From Chara braunii (Eukaryota > Streptophyta > Charophyceae > Charales > Characeae): a stretch of 40,497 nt of DNA. Shown in pieces: positions 29,222 through 39,835 of this stretch. Both the position numbers and the translations under genes were made by a program. The stretch covers positions 2,908,500 through 2,948,996 of the forward strand of contig BFEA01000084.1 in assembly GCA_003427395.1 (NCBI GenBank). The letters run 5' to 3'. How positions within the stretch are numbered: the stretch's first letter is position 1; each line of letters begins with the position of its first letter. A model generated the notes under the pieces. The model was given only the letters and a program-made list of their open reading frames with translations. It had not been told where the DNA came from and did no database searches.

Positions 29222-31091
29222 ATGGCCGACGACGTGTCGCAAGCCACCGACGTGGCGACGACCTCGGCACCGGGCTCCATACCTGTGTCGGCAGACCAGG
29301 GCCATTAGCCCCAAGGGGATCTGCACACCCTCCTCACCTCCCTCCTTGTGCCCTTATAGACGCATGTGGTGACTCTTGCTGCTAGCCTGGGGAAACTCCA
29401 GGACACTGGTTGTCCTTCCTCTTCCCACTCTCTCTCCTCCCCTGACTCCCAGTCCGGGTTCCCCGTCCTCCGACATGGTGGCCACGGCGGAGCTTCCTCC
29501 TCCGCTGCCCCCGACCCGTCCATTCTGGTGACCGTCCACTCTCCTAGCGCGGCGGCCGCCACGGACCAGGCCTTCCCTCACTCTACGGGCGCACCCGCCT
29601 AGACTTCGGTCACTATGGCCTCGGGACCACAATGCCGCGGTCTACGTTTTTATGGGTCCTCCTTTTCTCACTCCCCTTCGCACGACCGGAACACCACCTG
29701 GCTCTCCCCCCTGTGCGATGCCCCGCGCCGCTGGTGTGCCCACTTTCTCCACTCTTCCTCCTGCCACTCCTCGCTCAATCTACGTTCGACGTCTCGAGGA
29801 TGAGTTTTCCCAGACCCGGGCCGACCTCGCCCTCTTACGCCTTCAACCACCCTTACCCTCACAGATGGAGTCTTCAGGTGCAACCCCTTCTTCCTCTACT
29901 CTTTCATCCACGCCACTCATCCGCTTGACGGACATTGACGGTATAGGGATACACGTGTCTCGGTGGCTGCGGTCTGTCACCCGCACGCTCCAGCTCATGG
30001 GCGTCCCACCCGACACGTGGGTGATTCACCTCTCCACGCGCCTGCGTGACGGTCCTTTCGACGCTTGGGAGAATTTCTACACTCACTCCCTTCGTGAGGG
30101 TAGGACCCCAACCTTTATGGATTTTCAGGCGTTCCTTGAGGATCACTTTGGAGCCTGACATGACATGACTGACGCCTTTGAGCGTGTCGTCAGTACACGC
30201 TGGTCCGACTCTGGTGGCGTTGCCGGCCTGGACCGCCACATCCAGGTATTTCAGGACGCCCGCCTCATTTGTGATGTGGCGTTCCTCCCCGAGGCTGCCC
30301 TCATCGATCGTTTCTTGGTCAGCCTTCCCCTTGAGTACCGCTCCGAGTTATGGCGGTATGACTTCACATCGGCCCCGCAGGCTTACGAGGCCGCCATGGC
30401 CCATCAGCGCATGCGGGCCTGTCTTTAACCCACTTCCTCCTCCCATCCTCAATGTACTGGTTATGCTTCCTCCTCCTCTCACGATACTTTGCAACACCAT
30501 TCCCCTTTCCACGATCGTCCCCGCCGTTCCGCGCAGCAGGGCCGCCACTTCTCGCGCCGCTTCAGCGTGCTCGAGTATGGTGAGCAGGACACTGTTGCCC
30601 CGTTGTCGCCTAAGGGTGACCGTAGCGACGACCTCGACCTTTGCAAGGCCGTCCACTACCACCTAGAGGACTCTACCATCCCTATAGTAGACCGCCTCCA
30701 GCTCGCCCTCTCTACCCTCTCCCGGGCACGCAGTTGCTCTGGTCACGCTGGCACGTCGCCCCCCGAGGTCTCTCAGCAGGACCTCCCTTAGGGCTTTGTC
30801 CCTCCTTGCGATGTCCTTTCCACTGAGCAGCGCGTGGCCATTTTGGGTCGGTGTGGGTGTTTGCGTTGCCCCCAGGACGGTCATACCTCCTCGTGGTGCC
30901 CTTACACCGCCGCCCTCGAACGCCACTACGCTGAGCTCTCTCCGAGTCGCCAGCGTCGTGCTCAGTCCCCCCCGGCGCCTTACATCCCCGCGGTGCCTCC
31001 TAGCTACAGTGCAGTGTACACCTGCGCCCTACTCAGTAGTTGGCTTCTCGACATCTCCGTCGTGGTTTGCCCTTCTCGCTATTGGAGTTGA
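29222..31091 (+). pseudogene. Gag with CCHC zinc knuckle (plus-strand gypsy)
   Basis: The ATG at 29222 opens MADDVSQATDVATTSAPGS. Stops near 29306 and 29357 follow, then LAASLGKLQDTG. A frame change near 29600-29650 leads to IYVRRLEDEFSQTRADLALL and the capsid segment HVSRWLRSVTRTLQLMGV and AWENFYTHSLREGRTPTF. TGA at 30156 interrupts it, then FERVVSTRWSDSGGVAGLDR and FLVSLPLEYRSELW continue in the same frame. The zinc knuckle CLRCPQDGHTSSWC (about 30861-30902) is intact C-x2-C-x4-H-x4-C. This is a capsid/nucleocapsid protein with the usual order and a Pro/Ser-rich N-terminus. Confidence 0.75.
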
Positions 31092-31219
31092 GGTATCGCA
31101 GGACCTGACAGTGTACTCAGCCCTCTGTCACAGTACCGTCTGCGCCTCCGCAGACCACCGTTTCCCCTCCTACCTCTCCATGACTACCGACGCGTCGAGC
31201 CACTCGGTCTGCTCGTAGC

Positions 31220-31700
31220 GAGCAGCTTGCGACTCATGAGAACGTTATGTCCTCCCTTCTGGACTTGAGCATGCTCTTGGTTTGTCAGGAGCGACTCACC
31301 CTCCATATCGTTGCACTGTGTCGCCTTCTCGCCATCCTCTCTGATCCTGATCGCACCATCCCGATCATTCCACTACGACTAGGGACCTCCACGAGGGTGT
31401 ACTCAGCGCTGTGGGATTCCGTTCTCAGGGCGACTTCATTCACCCACGTGTGGTGAAAGAAGCCCGCTTACCCACGACAGGATCTCTGACTCCCATCTCC
31501 GTCACCCTAGGAGATGACAAGACTCAGCGCTTCTTTGATCAGACGCCGACCCCCTTTTCTTCCTCACTCTCGAGCCGACTGATCGTCCTCCGGCGTCTCG
31601 TCTTCACCGCGCCTCTGCAAATTTTGATGTGATGGAGACGGGGTACGATGTCATTCTCGGTACTCCGTGGTCTCATTGGTTCCACAGCACCGAGGCCGAT
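31220..31700 (+). pseudogene. Aspartic protease remnant (plus-strand gypsy)
   Basis: A frame reads SAVGFRSQGDFIHPRVVKEARLP, where the expected active-site D-S-G just before SQGDFIHP is not present in any single frame. Downstream are PISVTLGDDKTQRFF and, in another frame, METGYDVILGTPW, the C-terminal strand of gypsy proteases. Small indels around 31405-31420 and 31560-31630 explain the frame changes. Confidence 0.65.
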
Positions 31701-32990
31701 TGGGCGACCAACACTCTCGTTCTCAAAACGAAGTGTGGACAGACGTATCACGTACCTTTCATAGGTACCACCGCGACACCACGCCCCGAACCTCCTCCCT
31801 CGGAGCCTTCCGTGCCCACACCATCTCCTACTATCACCGTCACTTCGCCTCGGCAGTTCACTTACTTCATCCGAAAGGACGACGTCACCTTCTTTACGGT
31901 GAACGTTACGGATCTCTTGCACTATGATCCACATTGTCCCGACGCCGAGCTCATCTCTCTCGAGCCAGATGCTCCTTCTATTTCCATGGTTTCCATCTCT
32001 ACTTCCCTCCCTCCGGCGTCCGTCGAGTTCACCCCGCCATCACGCGCTGACTCTGACGCTGAGGAACTCGCACGCTGTACGGCCGACCTGGAACCTGCAG
32101 CTCGTGACCTCATTTGAGAGTACCACGACGTTTTCCAATCGTCGTTCTCGTACCCCGGCATCCCACCGATGCGTGACGTCGAGCATTCCATCCAGCTTGT
32201 GTTTGATTATTGTTTTTACCACCAGACACCCTACAGACTCTCGAACCCCGAGGCCACCGAACTCAAGCGTCAGTTTGAGGAGCTTCTGAGACCGGGTTTC
32301 ATTAAACCTACGTACTCCTCGTGGGGTGCAACCGCCCTTTGCTCGCAAAGCAGATGAAACTTATCGTCTCTGCATTGATTATCGCGGGCTCAACCGCTAT
32401 ACGGTTAAGTACAGCTACCCCATGCCTCAATCCGACGAACTGTTCGACCGCCTAGTAGGCAACCGCTTCTTTACGGAGATTGATCTTCGTAGTGGTTACC
32501 ATCAGATCCACGTCGATGTAGTGGACCAACCGAAGACAGCGTTCCGATTACATTTTGGCCACAATGACTATGAGTTTACGGTGATGTTATTCGGCCTCAC
32601 CAACGCACCCGCTACCTTCTAGAGGGTGATGAACGACATCTTCAAGGACATCCTGGAGTAGTATGTTCTCGTCTACCTCAACGATATCCTGATCTACAGT
32701 CGTACCCTTGAAAAGCATCTCAGACACCTCCGCGACATCCTTGACCGCTTGCGCAGACATAGCTTCTACGCCAAGCTGAGCAACTGTCGCTTTGCCCATC
32801 ACAAAGTGGATTTCTTAGGACACACGTGTCTAACCAAGGTCTCTACATGGACGACGCAAAGATTACTACTATTGCGGAGTGGCCTGTCCCCACATCCGCC
32901 AAGCAGCTTCGCAGCTTCCTAGGCCTCACTAGCTACTATGCTAATTTCATCTAGAGATACGGTAGGTGTTCCTACGTCCTTATCTCCACC
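31629..32990 (+). pseudogene. Reverse transcriptase (plus-strand gypsy), catalytic Asp changed
   Basis: The linker ends at a stop (32115-32117), then EYHDVFQSSF, LKRQFEELLRPGFIKP and, after a shift near 32325, DETYRLCIDYRGLNRYTV, FTEIDLRSGYHQIHVDV and NDYEFTVMLFGLTNAPATF. A TAG at 32620 and another near 32659 interrupt it. The catalytic box reads LVYLNDILIYS: the first aspartate of YLDD is Asn, a single G-to-A change. The thumb/connection (LRRHSFYAKLSNCRF, KQLRSFLGLTSYYANFI) follows with another TAG. The enzyme would be inactive even without the stops. Confidence 0.9.
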
Positions 32991-32999
32991 CTCCTCCGG

Positions 33000-33860
33000 A
33001 AGAACCCGCCATGGGTTTGGACACCCCTCCACGAGGACGCCTTCCGCGCCCTCAAGAAGGCGGTGACATGTGCACCGGTTCTTCACCCGCCCGATTTTGA
33101 TCGCCCCTTTATCCTTATCACCGATGCGTCAGACTTTGTTGTAGGAGCAATGCTTTCTCAGATTTTTTCCTCCTCTGCTGATTTCTCTTATCCGCGCATC
33201 CCTCGCTTATCACCCCCTACCCCTACCACTGCTTGCCGCCTGACGTCTACTCGTCCAATGACTGACCAACCTTCTATTGACTATTATCCTATCATCACTG
33301 AGGACGGCACTGTCAAGTCTCGCTCAGGTGATTGTTTGATAGCCTTCTACTCCCGCCAGCTCCTGCATGCCGGGATAAACTACACCGTTGATGAACGTAA
33401 GGTTCTCGCAGTAGTTTACGTTGCTCAGCACTAGCGTCACTACCTTCACGGGGCACCATTCACGGTGCGCATGGACAACTCTGTTGTCCAGGATTTTCTG
33501 GCAAAACCGAAGTTCACTCCTCGACGGGCTCGCTGGTGGTGCGACCTATCCGAGTTTAGTTTCACCACTGAGCACATCAAGGGTGAGACTCATCTGGTCG
33601 CATATGCCTTATCCCGACGCCCTGACCATGATCTGGAGCAGATCCAGCTTGCTGCCATCTCGGTCACCACCGTCCACCACTCGGTGATCGACAAGTTTTG
33701 CACCCAGTACCGCCACTACCTCGACTATTGCGACATCCATGCGAGTCTTCAGAGTGGCAAGACCGTCCCGAACTACTCTCTCGGGGACAACAGTCTTGTG
33801 TACTGGCAGGGTTCACAAGGCACCAGAGAGCCCCCTATTTGCGTTTCCTCCACTGGATAA
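33000..33860 (+). pseudogene. RNase H domain (plus-strand gypsy)
   Basis: FILITDASDFVVGAML carries the first catalytic Asp. A Ser/Pro-rich insertion follows (about 33165-33290), then CLIAFYSRQLLHAGINY and VDERKVLAVV with the Glu, a TAG at about 33432, HYLHGAPFTVRMDNSVVQDF with the next Asp, and HIKGETHLVAYALSRRP. In the last, Ala stands where the final Asp of V-AD-ALSR is common. The insertion is an oddity against the compact RNase H of most gypsy elements. Confidence 0.8.
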
Positions 33861-34640
33861 CTACGTGTCCGGGTAGTAGCATAGTTCCATGACCAGGCAG
33901 CCGCCGGTCATATGGGCGTCCACAAGACGTTGGCTCGTGTGAGCCACCTGTACGTCTGGCCGGACTGCAAGGACTTTGTAAAGGACTATCTCAGAGTGTC
34001 ACACTGTCAGGAGGTGAACAGTGCGAACCACCTGCCTTATGGTTTGCTTCAGCCTCTCTCTATCCATGCGGGTCGTTGGCAGTCCGTCTCGATGGACTTT
34101 ATCGGTTCTCTTCGTCCTCCGACCCCCCGCGGTCATGATGCTATCCTGGTCGTCGTCGACCGTTTCACGAAGTGTACACGCTTTGTTCCGTGCCGCTGTG
34201 CCATCAGTGTATGTGAGGTCGCTGACATCGTGTTTGACTGAGTCGTGCGTGACCACGGCTTACCTCTGAGCATCATATATGACCGTGACCCGCGTTTTAC
34301 TAGCCGATCTGGCGACGGCTCCACGAGGTGTACGGCATCCAGCTCCGCTTCTCCGTGTCTTACCATCCCCAGACTGATGGTCAGACCGAGGTCACGAATA
34401 GGACTCTTGGAGATATTCTTCGAAAGATTGTTTGTGACGACCAGCAGTGGGATCTCCATCTTGTCCACGTGGAGATAGCCTACAACCACGTCGTTTCTCC
34501 AGCCACTGGAATGTCACCTTACTATTGCGACCTCGGCTATCACCCTCGTGTTCCCCGGGACTTCCTTTGACCGTCACAGATGCACCCCGACACGAGTTGT
34601 CCCGCACTGGATGATTGGGTTGCACACATGACGTCGATCA
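33861..34640 (+). pseudogene. Integrase (plus-strand gypsy)
   Basis: GHMGVHKTLARVSHLYVWP represents the histidine pair region. The cysteine pair reads VSHCQEVN, with Val in place of the first Cys. The core has VSMDFIGSLRPPTPRGHDAI (first Asp), IIYDRDPRFTSR (second Asp) and HPQTDGQTEVTNRTLGDILR (Glu). TGA at about 34239 and a frame change near 34315 break it. SPATGMSPYYCDLGYHPRVP is the conserved end of the core. Confidence 0.85.
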
Positions 34641-35283
34641 TGAAGACCGTGCATGAGCACATAGCCGCTTCCCAGACTTGCATGGCCGCACATGCGAACC
34701 GATCGAGGATGGATCATTCATTCAAAGTCAGTGATGATGTGTTTATCGACGCCCGCCACTTACAACTCGAAGCGGACACGCTTCACAAGTTTCGGCGTCG
34801 CTTCTTTGGGTCATACCGCATTCTCCAGGTCGTCGGTTCTGATACGTCTTCTTGCCCGGTCAGCTTCCGTGTGACGCGGTCCGACTACCTACGTCAGGTT
34901 CGTGTGCACGATGTTTACCAAGTCTCGTTACTGCGTCACCGTCGGAGCATTTCGTTGGACGACCATACGAGCNCCCTTTACCCATCATGGTGGACGGCCA
35001 CGAGGAGTTCCTCGTTTCAGACATCATTGGTCGCCGAGTCACCGACGACAACCCTCCTCACGTCGAGTATCTCGTTCGTTGGAAGGGTTACCCTAAAGAG
35101 GAGGTTGCTTGGGATCCCCTCGAGCACTTGCAGCACGCTCGCATGTTGGTGTATGCCTATGACTGTGTTCATCGTGCTGGGTTGACTGCTCCTCCTCAGT
35201 CCACTGACCCTCTTCCTTCTCCCTCGGCTAAGGAGACCACTGAAGTCGAGCTTGTTCCATCTGAGGCAGACCTTCGGCAGTAA
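34641..35283 (+). pseudogene. Integrase C-terminus and chromodomain (plus-strand gypsy)
   Basis: The segment DDVFIDARHLQLE with KFRRRFFGSYRIL is the GPY/F-type module. After an ambiguous base (N at 34973) and a frame change, FLVSDIIGRRVTDDNPPHVE, YLVRWKGYPKEEVAWDP and LEHLQHARMLV form a canonical chromodomain (Tyr, Trp and Trp of the aromatic cage are readable). The frame ends with a Ser/Pro/Glu tail at the TAA 35281-35283. The chromodomain is intact over about 55 residues. Confidence 0.85.
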
Positions 35284-36330
35284 CCGGATGCTTCTGAGCG
35301 TCCACAGTGCACTCGACGTCGTCTTGCTCGATACGACGATTGACCCTGACTTATCTTTCCACGTTTTTTACTTCTTCGTACTCCATCCACTCCAGTTTTG
35401 CCACTTCAGCTTGTCGATGTTGCGGCTCTTCCTCGACGGCATTCCGGACTTCTCATCATCGATGTCATTGGCAGCGTCATGGACTTCGTCACGATTAGTT
35501 TTGCGTACTTCAAACGACATCACTCTCTTACAACCTTACCCTGTACAGTACCCTGGTTGCGTCGCATGATGGTCTCCCTTCGCCGGGTTCCAATGAGTTG
35601 GACTCTCCTTTGGTATACACATAGGCATCGGGACCGTAGCGTTGCCTTGGCTTCCCAGCTTACGGATCCAGCTCAGACTTCCCCCACCTCAGGAGTCATT
35701 TGCATGATTGTCTTACCCATCACTTTTTCTACCCTTTGTCGGCCCTCACGCCCTAGTTAGGCAGCCTTGCATGCTTCATCTAGGTGTGCCTAGTATATCA
35801 GGCTCCCTTATTCCCTTACATGGTCGACCCTTCATAGCGGTCACCCCTTTAGTCGAGCATTGCCAGCCTTGATGGTCTATCTGTTAGGATCATTGGTTCT
35901 GTTCGCTCCCAATTCCCTACCCTCATTGAGCCTGATGACATGTGTCTCCCTCATTATGTGTGGATGCCCTTAGGAGTTATCAACCCCTAGGCTGCATTTG
36001 CCACCCTCAGAGACCATCCTACCTTGTGGTTTGCGACACACTTCTCCTGTGACATATGGTTGTCTTGTTGTTGCCTTGTTGCTCTCAGACTGAGGCTAGC
36101 GCCTCTAACATTTCTAGGATTTAGTTGTTTCTGCTTTTGCTATTCTTAGGACTTATACACTAGTCAGTTGTTTCCAGACTGAGGCTACTGCCTCCAATAT
36201 TCTAGGATTTAGTTGTCATTACTTTCTGCTTTCCTAGGACATGTATACTCGTTAGTTGCTTCTGCTTGCACTTAGGCTGTTAGCTGTGACATTGCTGTTT
36301 TGTGACATTTTATATCCTAGGTTGCATCGC
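35284..36330 (+). other. Downstream region of the plus-strand gypsy; no gene
   Basis: It should contain the 3' LTR, but no match to 28.5-29.2 kb was seen by eye. It includes an 89-bp tandem duplication, listed separately. Confidence 0.5.
36078..36255 (+). repeat. Two tandem 89-bp units
   Basis: CAGACTGAGGCTAGCGCCTC (36087) and CAGACTGAGGCTACTGCCTC (36176) each continue AATATT/ACATTTCTAGGATTT, AGTTGT, TTCTGCT and CTTAGGAC/CCTAGGAC. Period 89. Confidence 0.8.
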
Positions 36331-36568
36331 ATGGACTCAGCATGGAGCTTGCTCCACATCCTAGAGTACTCGGGTTTTCTTTTTCTTTGGTAGAGTTCCG
36401 CTTCTTGGCGGAAGCGTGCTTGTATCTAGGCGATCCATCACAGACCGAGGATCGTGTAGCGGACCTCTGGTTGGCCTGTGAGACCAGCCCCTTGGCCTGT
36501 TCTCACAGGCCTGTGTTGTATTCGGGGTAGTCCAGTCCAGGCCGGTTACCGCCGGTACCTTTGTCTGT

Positions 36569-36599
36569 ACCAGCCAGTCCAGTCCAGTCCAGTCAGTCC
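36569..36599. repeat. (CCAGT)n short repeat
   Basis: CCAGCCAGTCCAGTCCAGTC continues with AGTCCGC. Confidence 0.7.
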
Positions 36600-36733
36600 G
36601 CTGGGGTATACCCCGGCCAGAGTCTGTATTTTGGATCATTCTACATTCGCACAGTTTGGAGTACATGCGTTGGAGTCTCGCGTGGGAGCTGCGCTGTGCC
36701 ATTTTGCTTCACTCTCATCCTCTATCTCCATCT

Positions 36734-37367
36734 CTATCCCAGGCGGAGCACCACACGAGGTGGGTCCGCCACAGCCTCCACTATTGCGTGTTGGGCTTGC
36801 TGCAAGCCGAACTGATGATCTTTCCTTTCAAAGGAGCACCTTGCACGCCAGGCCAGCATCAAGATGAGCAGCATTGTGCATGAGAACAAGTTGGCTGTGA
36901 AGGGAGACCAATGGGCTAGCTTGTGCTAATTATTACTGAGCAAAAGGAGGCCCAGATCCCATGGGATGTGGAATGTCGTTAGCGAGTGAAAGGCCGTGTC
37001 TCACCAGCGCCACAGCTGGGCAACCATCGGGCACGGTAGGAGGCAGTGTTCGAGCGCTCCTCTGGTGGGAGGGGACGCTCTCCCGCAGTAAGAGCAAATG
37101 GGGGACAACTGACCTTTTTGTTCCAAGTCTGTTCTTGACACCAACCAGTCTGGTGTGGGGAGACATCGGTGTAGGATTTGCCACTGCAGCGACCGGAGGT
37201 TTGTGGGCATAATCTTTGCGTATGAAGACCAGGGTAGGTTGTGCAACAGGGCCGAGTCCATAGGTGACTCCCAGGCCCTGATGCAGCAGGATGGGGAAGA
37301 ATGGTCTTGGCATGGATTGAATTTCCTGCAAGAACAGGGCCTGACATCTGTCAGAGCTTAGCATCAC
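36734..37367 (-). pseudogene. LINE ORF2 3' end with zf-RVT domain
   Basis: On the minus strand a frame reads LRSLQWQILHRCLPTPDWLV, then SRTDLEQKGQLSPICSYCG and, after a short linker, ALEHCLLPCPMVAQLWRW. This is the reverse-transcriptase zinc-binding domain of plant LINEs, with C-x2-C and H-x4-C all present. After a frame change the C-terminal segment HKLAHWSPFTANLFSCTM and MLAWRARCSFERKDHQFG follows, ending in TAG at 36734-36736. MLAWRARCSFER also occurs in the + strand fragment at 3.33 kb. The RT core upstream is missing, so this is a 5'-truncated copy, the usual fate of LINE insertions. Confidence 0.8.
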
Positions 37368-38453
37368 CCAGGGCGAAGTTCGGAGTCTTCATTTCTGGAT
37401 GTTGACCTTCGGAATCAATGGTGAGAAATGAACAATCAGGGTAAATGGGACCTGGCCCCCACAACCTACGGATTGGAATCAGGCATGGAGTAACAGTGGC
37501 CCAGTGGTACCCCGAAGTGACCGACTGCTTGACATGTTTGTTTGTTTTTATGCTTTTTACTAGTTTTTAGCCTTTTTTTTTTTTTTTGTTTTTGTTTTGT
37601 TTTTGTTCATTGCTCACAGTCCTAGCCTTTGGACTCTGCCCCCTTTCAAGTACCTGTTTTATCCTATGGTTGGAGGGTAGGATCTCCCTTTTTTTGGGGG
37701 TTTTATCGTCTGGTTGGAGGGTAGCATTATGCCCCTGAATAGATATTTTGAGCTGTTGATTGATTGGTCACTTGAGGGCCCACTGTCCAGTGTTTAGGTG
37801 CATGAAAGGGGGAATCCAACGGTCACAATCAGATTGGGAAAATCAAGTCTGTTTTTCTTACGTCTTTTTACTCTCACTGACCGGCATCACACTTCAGAAT
37901 CTTGACGTAGACATTGTAAGCATTGCCTGCAGTGGGACTCTTTCCTGCCTCTGGCACTGGGTCCACAGCCTTGAGTAATGGGTCTAGCCTGGTCTCTTTG
38001 GTCATCATGAGGGTTCCTGTCACTTCTTCTGGTGATATATAATGAAGCCCGAGCTGCAGACACAAGGGTTGCATGCCTGACCTCCAAACTATAAAAATCA
38101 GGCCTGCATGGCTGGAGCTACTACAGAATAAAAAAGGAAAAAGAAGCTAGTAGTTTGGTGAATTGAAACAGACTTTTGTTGAGCCTATTCTATGATGTGA
38201 GGGATGCCCGACCCGTTTTCCGGCTCGTATAATTCAAAAACAGCCGTCGTATGAACCAGGCCGGACTACATTTGGCTGTCAGTGTTCTGGCATTTCCAAA
38301 AAAAAAAAAAAACAGACTGCATGAGGCTCTACTGCATTTGGAGTTGTTGAAAAATTACAAAAAATAAAATGAGGCTCTACTTCTCACAAATGAAGAACGC
38401 AATGTGTACGGATTTTGAAAACTGTGAAGGGTTGAATACTTTCTTTATCATGG
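37368..38453. other. No gene recognised
   Basis: A T-rich run lies near 37568-37610. ORFs of about 66-72 codons have no known domain. Two GGTTGGAGGGTAG repeats occur near 37668 and 37712. Confidence 0.5.
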
Positions 38454-38510
38454 CTTTTTTTTTTTTTTTTTTTTTTTTTTGTATGCCCAGGTTGTTGTAG
38501 AGGCTGGATT
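38454..38510 (-). mobile_element. Retroposon 3' tail with poly-A (minus strand)
   Basis: On the minus strand, CAGCCTCTACAACAACCTGG then GCATAC and poly-A (38480-38454). It matches the + strand tail at 6209-6243. Confidence 0.55.
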
Positions 38511-39017
38511 ACAGACATATGAGAGTCACCTTCGGCACTCGGCCATGTGGTAGAGGCCCCCTAATCCTATCTTGGCTTTTCCTCTCAGACGAAGGCCTGT
38601 GTGAGTAGAGCATGACCGAAGCGGGTCTGGTACTGTGTACTGTATAATCTTGGCTTCGTTTTGTACCTTTTGTTTCATTTTTCTTTACCCATTCCCTTAC
38701 TTGTGCCTTGATTGGGTGGGGAAGATCGGGCCTCGCCACACTCTCGCAAAAATCGCCGTCGCCACACCTGCTCTCAAATTCGAGCTGTCCGCGACATGGT
38801 TTCAAGAGCACTCCCAAATTTCTTTCTCGCGCCGGCCTGCAGGAAGGCTGAATTGAGGAGACCTCTAAGGGGTGGCCAACTCTGCTCCGAAATTCGAGAG
38901 CATGTCGTGGCTGACAAACTCTCTTGTCATAAATTTGGCGTCCCACTGCACAGAAGAGACACCTCGGCCTCGACTCTCAACTCCGAGATTGTGCCTTTCG
39001 GGATCCGAATCATTCTG

Positions 39018-39098
39018 TACAAGGGGCACTGGACCCGTTTTTCAGCAGGTGATGCTCCCCACCAATAGATGGAGCCTTTAAAAAAAAAAAAAAAAAAA
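39018..39098 (+). mobile_element. LINE-like 3' tail, copy 3, with poly-A
   Basis: ACAAGGGGCACTGGACCCG, CAGCAGGTGATGCTCCCCAC and AATAGATGGAGCC, followed by poly-A 39080-39098. It is the best-defined copy of the module also at 3.0 and 4.77 kb. Confidence 0.65.
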
Positions 39099-39178
39099 GG
39101 CCTTGAGGCCTCTCAACACCCATTTCCTGAACTCTGGAATTCAGGACCACTCTCAAACTGTTTTCAGGATTTGGGATT

Positions 39179-39258
39179 GGTGTGGCAAGCCCCATAAACA
39201 TTATTGGAAACGACTTTGTGACCCTCCTGCCAGAAAAGACTAAAGGGCTTGCCACACC
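39179..39258. repeat. Perfect 14-bp inverted repeat
   Basis: GGTGTGGCAAGCCC (39179-39192) and GGGCTTGCCACACC (39245-39258), separated by 52 bp. Confidence 0.85.
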
Positions 39259-39267
39259 ACTGTCAAA

Positions 39268-39330
39268 AGGCTGAAAAATTCGACGGCAGGCTGAAAATTT
39301 CGACGGCTGTCAGAATAAATTTGACAGCCG
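39268..39330. repeat. Tandem GGCTGAAAATTTCGAC units followed by a hairpin
   Basis: AGGCTGAAAAATTCGACGGC (39269) and AGGCTGAAAATTTCGACGGC (39289) are adjacent. CGGCTGTCA (39304-39312) pairs with TGACAGCCG (39322-39330). Confidence 0.8.
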
Positions 39331-39835
39331 CCCTCTCTCGACAGTTTGCCCCCCTTTAGCCACACAGCACTCCAGAATGGACGCACTTGTGAATGCAAGA
39401 CTGCAGCAATGTCCACCTTTGGACGTAACATCCGGCATGCGGCCTTTACCGGGAGTGAGTGCAGGTAAGGTGGTGGTGGTTTCCATGTCTTACTTGTCTG
39501 CCAGGCCCATTCTGTCGAGTCTAAAGGCAGTTCTGTAATAGGAAGCTATGGGTGGTAGGCCCTCCATCCTTGAATGAAGGGCATATACAGGACTCTGATG
39601 CGATAAAGACATTCAAAGGGAAAAAGAACCACCTTGTCCGCAGGGGCAGCAGAAAGGAGGTGATCTCTATTGATCATAAAAAGATTAACCAATGCTCCCT
39701 CTGGAAATATTTAGACCACCTGTTCTATATTCCTATACCCATCAGATTGGCAACCCACCGCCCTGTCCGTTTCCCCGAAAATAATGTCTTCCCGCAATAT
39801 GCGGATGCACGCCAAAGGAATTGAGAAGATAATTA

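Larger units (their letters stand above)
29222..35283 (+). mobile_element. Second Ty3/gypsy chromovirus, plus strand, defective
   Basis: Order: gag with zinc knuckle, protease remnant, RT, RNase H, integrase, chromodomain. RT before integrase with a terminal chromodomain gives a chromovirus. Its proteins differ clearly from the minus-strand element, so it is another lineage. Coding DNA is strongly C-rich, unlike the neighbour. At least ten stops and several frameshifts break it. No PBS, polypurine tract or matched LTR pair was recognised; the left side may have been disrupted by the minus-strand insertion at 28526. Confidence 0.9.

Noticed and set aside
37155-37361. Plus-strand ORFs over 36.9-37.4 kb
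   Set aside because: The minus strand carries a recognisable LINE zinc-binding domain, so the plus frames are shadows.
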